This document shows positions 19,468 through 28,290 of a stretch of DNA of 64,000 nucleotides, one piece after another (the first letter of the stretch is position 1; each line of letters starts with the position of its first letter). Under the pieces are notes generated by a model. That model searched no databases. It was given only the letters and a program-made list of their open reading frames with translations, and had not been told where the DNA came from. Origin of the DNA: Deefgea piscis (GTDB taxonomy: Bacteria > Pseudomonadota > Gammaproteobacteria > Burkholderiales > Chitinibacteraceae); NCBI RefSeq assembly GCF_019665785.1, contig NZ_CP081149.1, positions 1 through 64,000 on the forward strand, given 5' to 3'. A program made the translations under genes and the position numbers.

Positions 19468-21099
19468 TTAAGTAAGATCGACCGATTTTCCCTCAACTGG
19501 AATTTTTATTTGAAAACACGTGCCTTGCCCAAGCACCGAGGTACAACGAATCGAGCCTCCAAGTTTTTGCGTTACCAAATTAAAAACAATCGGCAAGCCT
19601 AAACCAATCCCGCCTTGATTACGCTTGGTGGTATAAAACGGGTCAAAAATTTTGAGCTGCTCGAGCTCTTCCATACCCTTGCCATTGTCTTGCACGCTAA
19701 TTTGATACCAATTATCAATTTTCGCGACAACGATATCCACTTGCCCATTCGCCCCCGGATCAAAAGCATGAATCAAGGCATTTTTAAGTAACTGCCTTAA
19801 TACTTTAATTAACACCCCAGGGTAACACAGGCAAATCCACTGCTCATCGCAATGCAAATCAATATTAATTTTATTTTGATTGTACTGATTACTCAATACG
19901 ATTTCATCAACCATATACCTAATGTCTTTTTTTAAATCAATAGAAGAAAAAACATCAACATCTTGGTCTACTGCAACTTCTTTAAAATTATTAATAATTC
20001 CTGCAATTCGATGTAGATTTTTTAGTGACAATTTAATACTTTGATCAAACCTCTCTAAGTAATTTTCTAGCGATTTTTTCTTTAATGACTGATCAGAAAC
20101 CATTTTGCTTAATTCATTGTTTTCTTCTTCCATATAGCTGGTAGCGGTAATACAAATCCCAACCGGCGTGTTAATTTCATGCGCCACGCCAACGACCAAA
20201 GCACCTAAGGAAGCCATTTTTTCGGTTTCAATCAGATTTTTTTGCGCCTTAGCCATCAAATCAAAAGCATGTGTTAGCTCTTGGTTTTTCTCAATAATAA
20301 TGTCAGTTTGCTCGGTAACCTCTCTCTGTAGGTCAGAAATAAATTGTGCTGACAGCCGCGCCCTTAATTTAAAATTAAATATCAAGCTAATGATTAAGCC
20401 GATAAAGCTCAACACAGAAAAAGCAATCATTAAATTATTCATAGTCACTGCATAGGCAACACTGCTGTTATTTCTTGTTTCTTGCAAATGATAAAATTGA
20501 TTAATCCCCCCCATGATTTGGCTTTTAGCTTGTAAATAAGCCTCGCTATACAACTGGCTTACCGCCGCTGGCGTTACATAATTGCCAGCTACTTTGGGTT
20601 TATTTTGCGCCACCAATTTAAATACAGTTCTTTCTAAGTCAGCTAATTGATCCGAGCTCGCTTGTGCCGAGCGCAATTGCTGCAATTCTTGCTCAGTAAA
20701 ACCATTTTTATCCAATAAATTATGCAAACTAATGGTTTGGCCATTGGCAAACGGCGGCTGCCCCTGCTGGGGCATTAAGAAATCCCAATACACGCGATGG
20801 TAATTTTCTGGTCTAGGCTGCTTGCCATTGCGAATATCTAAAATTTGATTATAAAACTGCAAGAACTTGGGATTACCCGTGGCTGCATAAGCCCGGGCCA
20901 TCAATGTCAGCTGGTCTGAGCTCAGGCGCATTTGCTCAGCTAATAAAAATGATTGATAACGCCGATCGCTCGCCTCTTGCCGTTCAGCCAAAGTAAAATA
21001 GCTAAGATAAACAAAAACCGCCGCCAGCAGCGCGCATATCAACGCCAACATCGCGGACCAATCTAATTGATTAAACTGTTGCTTTGTCTCTTGCCTCAT
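19468..21099 (-). CDS. Membrane sensor histidine kinase, orphan
   Basis: Inner-membrane sensor of 543 residues. A membrane segment at about 14-34, a periplasmic region of about 185 residues (SSDQLTLMARAYAATGNPKFLQFY is a helical sensor pattern), a second membrane segment near 221-243 and a coiled region lead to the kinase core. The phospho-acceptor is His307 in GVAHEINTPVG. The ATPase has an N box (LRQLLKNALIHAF), a G1 box (VQDNGKGM), an F box (FDPFYTTK) and a G2 box (GGIGLGLPIV). No response regulator lies next to it, so its partner is elsewhere. Its HEINTPVG and TTKRNQGGIGLGLP text is typical of kinases that control motility, chemotaxis or c-di-GMP systems. The signal is unknown. Confidence 0.93.
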   Translation of the reverse strand: MRQETKQQFNQLDWSAMLALICALLAAVFVYLSYFTLAERQEASDRRYQSFLLAEQMRLSSDQLTLMARAYAATGNPKFLQFYNQILDIRNGKQPRPENYHRVYWDFLMPQQGQPPFANGQTISLHNLLDKNGFTEQELQQLRSAQASSDQLADLERTVFKLVAQNKPKVAGNYVTPAAVSQLYSEAYLQAKSQIMGGINQFYHLQETRNNSSVAYAVTMNNLMIAFSVLSFIGLIISLIFNFKLRARLSAQFISDLQREVTEQTDIIIEKNQELTHAFDLMAKAQKNLIETEKMASLGALVVGVAHEINTPVGICITATSYMEEENNELSKMVSDQSLKKKSLENYLERFDQSIKLSLKNLHRIAGIINNFKEVAVDQDVDVFSSIDLKKDIRYMVDEIVLSNQYNQNKINIDLHCDEQWICLCYPGVLIKVLRQLLKNALIHAFDPGANGQVDIVVAKIDNWYQISVQDNGKGMEELEQLKIFDPFYTTKRNQGGIGLGLPIVFNLVTQKLGGSIRCTSVLGQGTCFQIKIPVEGKSVDLT

Positions 21100-21537
21100 C
21101 CTGTGACTCCAGCAAACTCCATGATGACTACGCCGCAGCGCGATAACGCCCCAATACCTACCAAACCCGCCGGTAAAAAACGAGATAAATAACTGCCTTG
21201 CCTATCTCAGCTCGATGAGTGCTGAATTCAGTATCATGCATTTACAGTCATTTTGCTGACTCATTTAACAAGCAAACACAATGAAAACACAAGAATTTTG
21301 CAAGCAAAATACTTAATCAAAACACAGTCAGCACGCTTTACGATGTCGATCACTTCAGCAATCACTTCATCAATCCATTCCCAATCGAGCTGCAAAGCCA
21401 AACCATAACAACAGGGTATTTCATCCCAGCACTACGTCATCATGCCAGCGCGATCAATACCCTTCATACGCGCAAAGGCAATATCTAAGCTTTGCGCTCA
21501 ACATCATCTTTCCTTGTGCTCAGCAAGACGAAGACAT
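21100..21537. other. Intergenic stretch without recognised features
   Basis: About 440 bases upstream of the sensor kinase. No reading frame, tRNA or strong hairpin was found. It presumably contains the kinase promoter, but no confident -35/-10 pair was identified. Confidence 0.5.
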
Positions 21538-21565
21538 AAAAAAACCGCCGTAAACGGCGGTTTTT
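21538..21565 (-). terminator. Intrinsic terminator after the TerB-like gene
   Basis: AAAACCGCCG / CGGCGGTTTT, a ten-base stem with a four-base loop, A and T runs on both sides, 25 bases after the stop of the minus-strand gene. Confidence 0.88.
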
Positions 21566-21589
21566 AACATCCTGACAACAGTCCAAAGC

Positions 21590-22093
21590 TTAATTCAATT
21601 GCACGGTATAACCGGCTTGGTTGCTTGGGTGATCTTTATTCACAAATACAGCGCGATCATTTTTCACCATTAACACTTGGAAGAACGGTTTGAAACGCTC
21701 ATCGCTCACACCAAATGCCGCTTGAATCTTGGCAAACAAGGCTTGTTCTTCTGGCTCGGCTTCGCCATCAGAGAATGCTGAATCGAGCAGATTCATCAAA
21801 ATGCACATTTTTTGCGCATCGGTTAACACCGGTGTCGCTTCGGCCAAGAAAGTATCAATCGAATTTTTTTGGCGATACGCCAAAGCACGATCGAGCAACT
21901 GTTTATTTTGCGCGCCAACACCGATCGCACCGCTGCTTGATTTTTGGCCGCCCAATACTGACAACAAATGGCCGACTTCTTCGTTATCCATCTCGCCATC
22001 AGCCGACATCATGTATAAAAGGCCAGTCGCAAAAGCGAAATGTGGACTCATCGTCGTGCTGGTGTCGCTCTTGAACATATCAAACAAACCCAT
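21590..22093 (-). CDS. TerB-like (tellurite-resistance family) protein
   Basis: Soluble all-helical protein of 167 residues. The N-terminal segment MGLFDMFK is followed by LLYMMSADGEMDNEEVGHLLSVLGG, the acidic metal-binding motif of TerB-like domains (DGEMDNEE), and a second acidic stretch AFSDGEAEPEEQALFAKI, which together fit the duplicated helical TerB fold. No other ter genes are nearby, so tellurite resistance should not be assumed; stand-alone TerB proteins are widespread and poorly understood. A terminator follows. Function unknown. Confidence 0.8.
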   Translation of the reverse strand: MGLFDMFKSDTSTTMSPHFAFATGLLYMMSADGEMDNEEVGHLLSVLGGQKSSSGAIGVGAQNKQLLDRALAYRQKNSIDTFLAEATPVLTDAQKMCILMNLLDSAFSDGEAEPEEQALFAKIQAAFGVSDERFKPFFQVLMVKNDRAVFVNKDHPSNQAGYTVQLN

Positions 22094-22290
22094 CTCAATT
22101 CCCCTTTTTATAAATCAATCAAATGAGTACTACGATCTAGTCAATTCAGACCTTGCTCCGCGCAATGAGTTCCACATCGGCAGCAATCTATTTAACAATA
22201 TGCATTGGGTATTGAGATGCAGTGATTAAATCTACTGCGCCAGCGGCCAATACGTCGACAATCTCAACGAGTGATTTGCCGCCGCATATA

Positions 22291-22321
22291 AAAAAACCGC
22301 TCCAATTGAATCGAGCGGCTT
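22291..22321 (-). terminator. Intrinsic terminator after the MscS-type gene
   Basis: AAGCCGCTCG / GAGCGGTTTTTT on the minus strand, loop of about nine, with a seven-T tail, 53 bases after the stop. Confidence 0.82.
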
Positions 22322-22373
22322 GGGCTGTGTTGGATGAAATCAGTGCTGCGCACGCTCCACCCAACAGGGCTAC

Positions 22374-23465
22374 TTAAGCTTCTGGTGGTTCTGGTGGTTC
22401 TGGAATATGTAGAGTACGCGTTGGAAAGGCAATCTGCGCGTGGTGCTGCTCAATAATGGCCGCAATTTGCAATAACACATCTTGTTTCACCGCATGAAAA
22501 CGCACCCAGTCGGTGGTTTTGGTAAAGGTGTACAACATAATATCCAGCGATGACGCGGCAAATTGATTGAAATTAACGATGGTGGTTTGCGTCGAATCAA
22601 TTTCGGGATGAGCGTGTAGCATTTCTTTAATCTGGCTGACAATGCTATGCACTTGGGCAATATCGTCATACCGCAGACCGATGGTTTCGCGAATACGCCG
22701 ATGCGTCATACGCGAAGGGTTTTCGACCACGATGGAAGTAAAAATCGCATTCGGTACGTAAATCGGATTTTTATTAAAGCCGCGAATTCGCGTATGCCGC
22801 CAAGAAATTTTTTCTACCGTGCCTTCAATCTGCTTATCGGGTGAGCGTATCCATTCACCCACGCTAAATGGTCGATCCAAATAAATCGTCAAGCCACCAA
22901 AAAAATTGGCCAGCAAATCTTTGGCGGCAAAACCCACCGCCAAACCACCAATCCCACCCGCAGCAAGCACCCCAGAGACACTAAAACCGAGCGTCTGCAA
23001 AATGCTGAGTGCGGTGGCAATAACGACGATTAACCGCCCCAATTTGGATAAGGCATCCACCGTCGTAGAATCGACACTTTCGCCGCGCTCATAGCGATCA
23101 CTCAAAAAGCTTTGGCTGGTCAAAGCAATCAAGCGAAATAAAAACCAAGCCAAGCACAGCGTCACCCCAACACTGCGTAATGGCGACGTTAAACCGACGA
23201 TATTGACATGCAAATACTGTGGAATCAGCGTCAAAATATAGCTAATCCCCAGCACCCAAACCAAACTACGCAAAGCCGGCCGGGCTGCATGCACCAATAC
23301 ATCATCCCAGCGGGTATTTGATTTTTGCGCCAGCCGCGTCACTTGACGCAGTGCAAAAGCCAGCAAGGCATTCACCGCCACAATCACCAAAATGGCTAAG
23401 AGCACGCGATGAACTTCGGGCGTGTCAAACAACAGCGTTTTAAGTTGAGTAAGCCAAGAGTCCAC
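22374..23465 (-). CDS. MscS-family small-conductance mechanosensitive channel
   Basis: Inner-membrane channel of 363 residues that releases solutes on hypo-osmotic shock. Membrane segments lie near 20-40, 65-85 and 100-120, followed by the pore helix. The pore and beta-domain signature is LGFSVSGVLAAGGIGGLAVGFAAKDLLANFFGGLTIYLDRPFSVGEWI, with the glycine-alanine pattern of TM3. The cytoplasmic vestibule follows, and the tail PEPPEPPEA is proline-rich. It has more N-terminal membrane segments than E. coli MscS and resembles the YbdG/YnaI-like group. It is a single-gene unit ending in a terminator. Confidence 0.93.
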   Translation of the reverse strand: MDSWLTQLKTLLFDTPEVHRVLLAILVIVAVNALLAFALRQVTRLAQKSNTRWDDVLVHAARPALRSLVWVLGISYILTLIPQYLHVNIVGLTSPLRSVGVTLCLAWFLFRLIALTSQSFLSDRYERGESVDSTTVDALSKLGRLIVVIATALSILQTLGFSVSGVLAAGGIGGLAVGFAAKDLLANFFGGLTIYLDRPFSVGEWIRSPDKQIEGTVEKISWRHTRIRGFNKNPIYVPNAIFTSIVVENPSRMTHRRIRETIGLRYDDIAQVHSIVSQIKEMLHAHPEIDSTQTTIVNFNQFAASSLDIMLYTFTKTTDWVRFHAVKQDVLLQIAAIIEQHHAQIAFPTRTLHIPEPPEPPEA

Positions 23466-23695
23466 CGGCGGTTTCCTTATACAGTCAATTTAAATCAAGC
23501 GCCGCGGCATGCTTAGCGGCAAAGGAGCGTACTTTGGCATTGCACACCAGCCATGTCTGCGCCAAATTACCGCGCTCGCCCAATCAATATAAGGGATGAT
23601 TGGCAAGTCACCACCCACCCCAAACCGCCTTGCGGACTGCATCGCCAGAATCAATCTGGCGGTTTTCTGTTGTTGTTCAAATTGTTGGCAAGCAA

Positions 23696-24604
23696 TTAAC
23701 TGACTGAAGAATGCAATTTAAACAGCATTTTTCCTATCGTACGGGTATTAAAATCGGGATGTTTAATGGGTAAATTTTGTTCATCGATATATTGGCCCAT
23801 AATCCGGCGTGCCACTTCTTTATCGCCAGTTTGAACATTAAACACTTGGATTTGCGTACTGTCTCGCTGCACCACGCGATACTGACTACCATCTTTTAAC
23901 TCGATCAGCAGCTCAGCCTGAATCTCACCGATATCTTCTCCCACCCGCGAGCCCTGCCCAGCAACGGGTGAAAATGCGCCGATTGCATGGCGAATAAAAG
24001 CTTTTAGCGTATGCCGCATATATTCATTAATTGGATTAATTTCACCGCTGGCCTCGGCCAATAGCACTTGGCGCAGCAAAGCGACCAGACTAGCTTGCGT
24101 AGCTGAATGCCAATATAACCAAGCTTTATGATGCTCAGGGTTTAAATCCGTCAGATTGTCATACTCGGCAACCAGCGCACTGGTTTTGGATTCTGGCGTT
24201 AGAAATACCACCATCAACTTCTGAATCGTTGGATCATCTTGCAAAATGGCTTGGTAATAATCGCGCAGCTGCTTGGGATTAGCTGCACCGACTTTAATCT
24301 TATTCTCGATAATAATTCGGTATGGCACGCTATCAGCCTTACCCAATAGAGTGAGCTCAATATCAATGTCTTTTCTCGCGCCATCAAGCTGATAAGCCAC
24401 CTCAAGCTCGGTACTCGAATTAATAAATTGGCAGCTCAAGATCTCAGCAAAATGCTCGGCACCGAGTTGCTCGAGAAAAACGCGTACAAAAGCATCCCCT
24501 AAACCGTGGTCTTCCGAACTATCTAATAAATACCCCAGCATTGCCGACATACTTGGCTCATGTAATCGCGCTTTGCCTTGACTTAAAACTTGAAAAATAT
24601 TCAT
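23696..24604 (-). CDS. PD-(D/E)XK nuclease family protein
   Basis: Predicted nuclease-fold protein of 302 residues. The core is visible at about 65-105: ELEVAYQLDGARKDIDIELTLLGK, then YRIIIENKIKVGAANPKQLRDYYQ. The Asp of DIDIEL and the E-N-K of IIENKI form the PD-(D/E)XK catalytic set, and QLRDYYQ is the usual following helix. This matches the PDDEXK_4 type of uncharacterised, often phage-defence-associated proteins. The C-terminal half (about 200-300) contains a wing-like domain that I do not recognise. There is no methylase or helicase beside it, so it is not a standard restriction system. It borders the accessory island; the mobile element at 24736 lies just upstream of its start. Confidence 0.75.
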   Translation of the reverse strand: MNIFQVLSQGKARLHEPSMSAMLGYLLDSSEDHGLGDAFVRVFLEQLGAEHFAEILSCQFINSSTELEVAYQLDGARKDIDIELTLLGKADSVPYRIIIENKIKVGAANPKQLRDYYQAILQDDPTIQKLMVVFLTPESKTSALVAEYDNLTDLNPEHHKAWLYWHSATQASLVALLRQVLLAEASGEINPINEYMRHTLKAFIRHAIGAFSPVAGQGSRVGEDIGEIQAELLIELKDGSQYRVVQRDSTQIQVFNVQTGDKEVARRIMGQYIDEQNLPIKHPDFNTRTIGKMLFKLHSSVS

Positions 24605-24735
24605 TTAAAATTAATCCACAATTCAATCAAAAGAAAAAACCACTGTAGCTACCAAGCTGCCGTATCAGTTTACCAAGGGTATATGAATGCAGCATATATC
24701 TGGGCTTTATTTCTGGTCAATACCCATAGAAAATA

Positions 24736-25009
24736 GGCAATGCTCAGATTTTGTGTTGATGCTGTGCCGCGCTCGTTGAGCTGGGGCTTAAAAGCCCGTC
24801 CAAGCGCACCGAGTGAGGAGGGAGACAAACGGTTTTATCGTTTGGCTCACGACAATCGAGGGCACAGCGGAGCTGGGCGCGCACGGGTCGCCTTCTTTTG
24901 CTTACTTTTCTTGGCGAAGCAAGAAAAGTGAGTCCCCGTCGCGGACTGCGACTGTAAAACAATGTGCCGTAGGCACTTAAAATCATCAACACGTAATCTG
25001 AACAAAGCC
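24736..25009 (+). mobile_element. Miniature inverted-repeat element, copy A (274 bp)
   Basis: It starts GGCAATGCTCAGATTTTGTG and ends with the reverse complement of GGCTTTGTTCAGATTACGTG; the two ends match at 15 of 20 bases. The flanks are AT-rich (AGAAAATA and AAAAAAATA), a possible decayed target duplication. Along its whole length it is closely related to copy B (56190-56466). An internal hairpin at 24901-24932 has 12-base arms around an eight-base loop (GGCGAAGC). It encodes no transposase, so it would need one in trans. It lies between the PD-(D/E)XK gene and the MEKHLA gene. A short frame inside it (MLRFCVDAVPRS..) is shared with copy B but is not judged to be a gene. Confidence 0.85.
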
Positions 25010-25070
25010 AAAAAAATATGCCGTGAAAATAATTTACAATAAGCCGCATATTCATCCACCGGATTTTCTC

Positions 25071-25547
25071 GTGTCTTCACTTGCACTCATCCAACTGCTG
25101 CTAAGCAGCTATCGCCAATTGCTTGGGCATGATTTGGTGCCAGCCACCGACTCCTTAATCGATGCCGCGGCGTGGCTGCAGCATGAGGCGCCGTTTTGTG
25201 TGCTCGCGCATGATGCTAGCGACGACCCACGATTTATTTTTGCCAACGACAGCGCCCACCGCTGTTTTGACTACCCCGATGGCCAATTACTGGGGCTGCC
25301 ATCACGGCTATCTGCCGCTGCACCTGATCAAGAAGAGCGCGAACAATTACTTAGCGCGGTGCGTGAACACGGTTACGCCTGCGGCTACCGCGGGCTGCGG
25401 ATCGCCAAAACCGGACGGCGTTTTTGGATTGAAGACGTTACCGTATGGAATCTGATCGACGAGATGGGCGTGCGCCATGGTCAAGCGGCAACTTACCGCC
25501 GATGGTGCGATGCAAGCGATTCAACCCCCAGCAGCGCAGCCACGTAG
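25071..25547 (+). CDS. MEKHLA-domain protein
   Basis: Small PAS-like MEKHLA-domain protein of about 158 residues, a family first named from plant HD-ZIP III C-termini and also found as stand-alone bacterial proteins, where it may sense redox state or small molecules. Matching features are LLLSSYRQLLGHDLVP, the PAS core DDPRFIFANDSAHRCFDYPDGQLLGLPSRLSA, GYRGLRIAKTGRRFWIEDVTVWN and the end GQAATYRRW. Only GTG starts are available: 25071 (chosen, start of the conserved region) or 25023, directly after the mobile element. Copy A ends 62 bases upstream and may affect its expression. Confidence 0.8.
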   Translation: MSSLALIQLLLSSYRQLLGHDLVPATDSLIDAAAWLQHEAPFCVLAHDASDDPRFIFANDSAHRCFDYPDGQLLGLPSRLSAAAPDQEEREQLLSAVREHGYACGYRGLRIAKTGRRFWIEDVTVWNLIDEMGVRHGQAATYRRWCDASDSTPSSAAT

Positions 25548-25749
25548 CAACGCCCAAGCAATCACAAGATTCGCCACAATGACCGACTTAAAGCGGCGTT
25601 TGATGCTCGCTCGCTTTGACGACGCCGTCATAAAGAGTATGCTTACAACTCATAAAACAATACCAATAAGGTATGACGTCTGAGATGTGTCTGGGAAGCA
25701 TATCAAGGCCAATTTGGACAGGCGAATCCCACTATGGATGGAGAGGATA

Positions 25750-27510
25750 ATGAATAAAAAAATCAAACTCGCCGCACTGCTGGCTGCGCTATTTTTAAGC
25801 ACCAGTGTGATGGCAGCCGATTGGGACAGCAAAGCCGTGTATACCGCAGGTGCCAGCGTCACCTATCAAGGTAAAAACTGGAAAGCCAAATGGTGGACTA
25901 CCGGCGAAATACCCGGAGGCACGCAATGGGGACCTTGGGCAGTCGAAAGTAATCCATTACCAACAGCAAGCCCCACAGTAATACCAACTGCGACACCAAC
26001 GACTAGCCCAACGGCAAAACCCACTGCAACACCAACCGCAATACCAACAGCCACCCCAACGGTAAAACCGACTGCGACCCCCACAGCAACACCGACAGCA
26101 ACCCCAACAGTAAAACCAACTGCGACACCAACAGCAACGCCGACTGCAGCACCAACCGCAACACCAACCGCCACACCAACGGCGAGCCCAACACCGGGTG
26201 GCAATACTTGCGCGCCGGTGTGGAATCCGGATGAAATTTATCGTCCGAACTTAGGGCTAGTGATTCGCAGTGCCTATGGCAAAAACTACCAAGCCAATTA
26301 TTACTCGAGCAATATCGAGCCTAGCGCCAACTCAGCTGTCGGCGGCGCATGGAAAGCACTTGGCGCGTGTACTGGCCCAAGCACACCGCGTGCCTCTGGC
26401 CCAGAAACCTTAGCCGAAGCGCAAGCGCACGAAACCGCAGCGATCAGCACGCCGTATATGCAAATGATCCGCGCCTCGGTCGCTACGCTCGACAATAAAT
26501 TGGTTGAGCAAGTCACGCCGGGCAATCAAAGCAATCCAGCCAACGTTAAACGGGTGGAAGGCATTGTGTCGCAGCAGCAATGGAATTACTTCTTCCCAGA
26601 AGCCAATCCGGGCTACACCTACACCAACTTTTTGCGCGGCGTAGCGAAATTCCCAAGCTTCTGCGCCGACTACACCGATGGCCGCAATGCGGATCAAATT
26701 TGCCGCCGCGTTGTTGCCGCCTTTTTTGCCCATGTGGTGCAAGAAACCGGTAATCACAGCGCATCAAGCCCTAATCCAAAATGGCGCCAAGGCTTAACCG
26801 CGCTGCGTGAAGGTGGTGACGGCAAAGGCTCAGAAGCGTATTCATCCGGTTGTGGTGATGTGAACTGGCAAAAGCAGTTTGACGGCACCCTCGCTTGTGG
26901 CAAAAACCCAGATGGCACGTGGATTTCTTACTACGGCCGTGGCGCGCATCAAATCTCTTACATCTTCAACTACGCCCCACTGTCGTTGGCGATTTATGGC
27001 GACCGCGCCGTGCTACGCGACAACCCCGACCTCGTGGCATCAACATGGTTGAATATGGCCTCGGCGCTGTACTTCTTTGTGACGCCACAGCCACCTAAAC
27101 CATCGGTATTGCATACGCTGGATGGCACTTGGGTACCGAACGCAGTCGATATCGCCGGCGGCTTGGGTAACGACTTCCCAACCACCAGCCAGATTATCAA
27201 TGGCGAATGTATGTCCAATCCAATCAAACCAACGGCACAGGCGCGCAATAATTTCTACGTCGAATTTGCCCGCGAATTGAATTTGGACATCTCCAAAGAG
27301 TCAATGAAATGTACCGATATGAAAGCCTTTAGCGGTGGCAGCTCAGCCGCAGTGGCGATCTATTGGAATAAATCGGAAGAAACCGCCGACAACCCAGCGC
27401 CAATCAAATACCAATGTCGCCTCACCAGCGAGCAATCGGGCTTCTCGGCGCTGATCGACAATCAATACACGCAATGTGTTGAAGCCAAATGGTCAGTCAA
27501 ATTGAAATAA
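25750..27510 (+). CDS. Secreted GH19 chitinase with two carbohydrate-binding modules
   Basis: Extracellular endochitinase of 586 residues. The start MNKKIKLAALLAALFLSTSVMA is chosen because GAGAGG precedes it and it forms a signal peptide cut near Ala22. A CBM5/12-type chitin-binding module follows (WDSKAVYTAGASVTYQGKNW..AKWWTTGE, about 25-67), then a 75-residue Pro-Thr-Ala linker, then a second module with a similar WNP-Y..G..V.Y.GK.YQA pattern (about 152-205). The GH19 domain covers the rest, with the catalytic Glu332 in FAHVVQETGNH and the YYGRGAHQISYIFNY substrate-cleft signature. Cys pairs suggest disulphides. It is monocistronic with its own terminator. GH19 enzymes from chitin-degrading Neisseriales are the closest expectation. 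Confidence 0.94.
   Translation: MNKKIKLAALLAALFLSTSVMAADWDSKAVYTAGASVTYQGKNWKAKWWTTGEIPGGTQWGPWAVESNPLPTASPTVIPTATPTTSPTAKPTATPTAIPTATPTVKPTATPTATPTATPTVKPTATPTATPTAAPTATPTATPTASPTPGGNTCAPVWNPDEIYRPNLGLVIRSAYGKNYQANYYSSNIEPSANSAVGGAWKALGACTGPSTPRASGPETLAEAQAHETAAISTPYMQMIRASVATLDNKLVEQVTPGNQSNPANVKRVEGIVSQQQWNYFFPEANPGYTYTNFLRGVAKFPSFCADYTDGRNADQICRRVVAAFFAHVVQETGNHSASSPNPKWRQGLTALREGGDGKGSEAYSSGCGDVNWQKQFDGTLACGKNPDGTWISYYGRGAHQISYIFNYAPLSLAIYGDRAVLRDNPDLVASTWLNMASALYFFVTPQPPKPSVLHTLDGTWVPNAVDIAGGLGNDFPTTSQIINGECMSNPIKPTAQARNNFYVEFARELNLDISKESMKCTDMKAFSGGSSAAVAIYWNKSEETADNPAPIKYQCRLTSEQSGFSALIDNQYTQCVEAKWSVKLK
25966..26200 (+). repeat. Tandem Pro-Thr linker repeat inside the chitinase gene
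   Basis: Degenerate 12- to 24-base units encoding (P-T-A-T-P-T-A/V/K) repeats link the two binding modules. The opposite strand is open but is only a shadow. Such repeats can change length by slippage. Confidence 0.85.
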
Positions 27511-27540
27511 ACCCGCAGCGCTAACCCGCCGCCAAGCAAC

Positions 27541-27568
27541 AAAAAGCCACGATATTCGTGGCTTTTTT
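27541..27568 (+). terminator. Intrinsic terminator after the chitinase
   Basis: AAAAAGCCACGA / TCGTGGCTTTTT with a three-base loop and a T run, 30 bases after the stop. Confidence 0.9.
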
Positions 27569-27652
27569 ATTCCCATCAGCCCAAAAACCTACGCGGTGCA
27601 GCCGTACAGGGCGGCGTTCTTGCACATGAAGTCGCGCTCATGCCGCGCGGCA

Positions 27653-27820
27653 CCTACCTTTCTTTGCTTCGCCAAAGAAAGGTAGGCGAAAGAAAGTCGC
27701 CCCGAGCGCGCCCAGCTCCGCTGTGCCCTCGATTGTCGCGAGCCAAACGATAAAACTGTCTGTCTCGCTCCGCACTCGGTGCGCTTAGACGGGATCTCAA
27801 GCCCCAGACCCACGATCAAG
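27653..27820 (-). repeat. Truncated relative (copy C) of the miniature element
   Basis: Shares the inner half of copies A and B in the orientation of B: the hairpin, then GAGCGCGCCCAGCTCCGCTG, the CCTCGATTGTCG and CGCACTCGGTGCGCTT stretches. It lacks the GGCTTTGTT end. The hairpin (arms 27653-27665 and 27674-27686) is a perfect 13-bp stem around GCTTCGCC but has a different stem sequence from copy B. Its right end joins a long inverted repeat with copy D. Confidence 0.75.
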
Positions 27821-28059
27821 AATATATTTAGATGTATTGCCAGAAAAGCATTGTAATTCAAAGGCTATAAGCAAATACATCCTTAGGGTGTATTCGACGC
27901 GAAGCGGCAATACACCAAGCGATATTCATGCGGCGTAATGCCTTCGGCAATTACACCCTCCTCGCTCGCATAAACAAGAGGTATTTAAATCCAGACCTTA
28001 TATCGCAATGTTTAGCTGGCAATACATATACATACCTGCTTGATCGTTGGTCTGGGGCT
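27800..28059. repeat. Inverted repeat enclosing two REP-like hairpins
   Basis: 27800-27843 and 28016-28059 are inverted copies of each other: 20 of 21 bases match at the outer ends (AGCCCCAGACC.ACGATCAAG) and 12 of 12 at the inner ends (ATGTATTGCCAG). In between are two hairpins, GGTGTATT/AATACACC at 27887-27916 and GGCGTAATGCC/GGCAATTACACC at 27932-27957, of the dispersed extragenic-palindrome type common in proteobacteria. No gene is seen. Confidence 0.7.
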
Positions 28060-28290
28060 GCTAATCCCCTGTATCCAGCCGAGTGAGGAACAAGCGGGGC
28101 GGGGTTTTTGCGCTCATTGTTTGAGGCCGCAGGCCGAGTTTTGAGCGCAACCGCCTCGATTGTCCGCAGCGAGGGCACCGACGAAGTCGGCGCAGATACC
28201 GGGGGCTGCTTTGGGGTGAAGGGGGCTTTGCAGAAGCAAAGTCCCTTTCCCGTCCGCGCGGCGGAACGCGCACCAAAAAACACGCGGCGC
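28039..28290 (+). repeat. Distant relative (copy D) of the repeat family
   Basis: Follows the same architecture as copy A: TGGGGCT followed by a CGAGTGAGGA box, a palindromic middle, a CTCGATTGTC.GC.GAGGGCAC box, then a hairpin (GGGGCTTTGC/GCAAAGTCCC, 28222-28245, one G-T pair) and a CCCGTCCGCG tail. Sequence identity with A is low outside these boxes. No coding function is supported. Confidence 0.55.

Noticed and set aside
21590..22093. Tellurite-resistance operon
   Set aside because: Only a TerB-like protein is present; no terC, terD or terZ genes lie nearby.
24740..24931. Short reading frame inside element copy A, shared with copy B
   Set aside because: It is conserved only as part of the repeat, has no start signal and ends at the hairpin; treated as element sequence, not a gene.
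25966..26200. Tandem units considered as a CRISPR array
   Set aside because: Units are short, degenerate and coding, with no unique spacers.
25866..26204. Long antisense frame rich in Gly/Val opposite the chitinase linker
   Set aside because: A by-product of the repetitive Pro-Thr codons on the coding strand.
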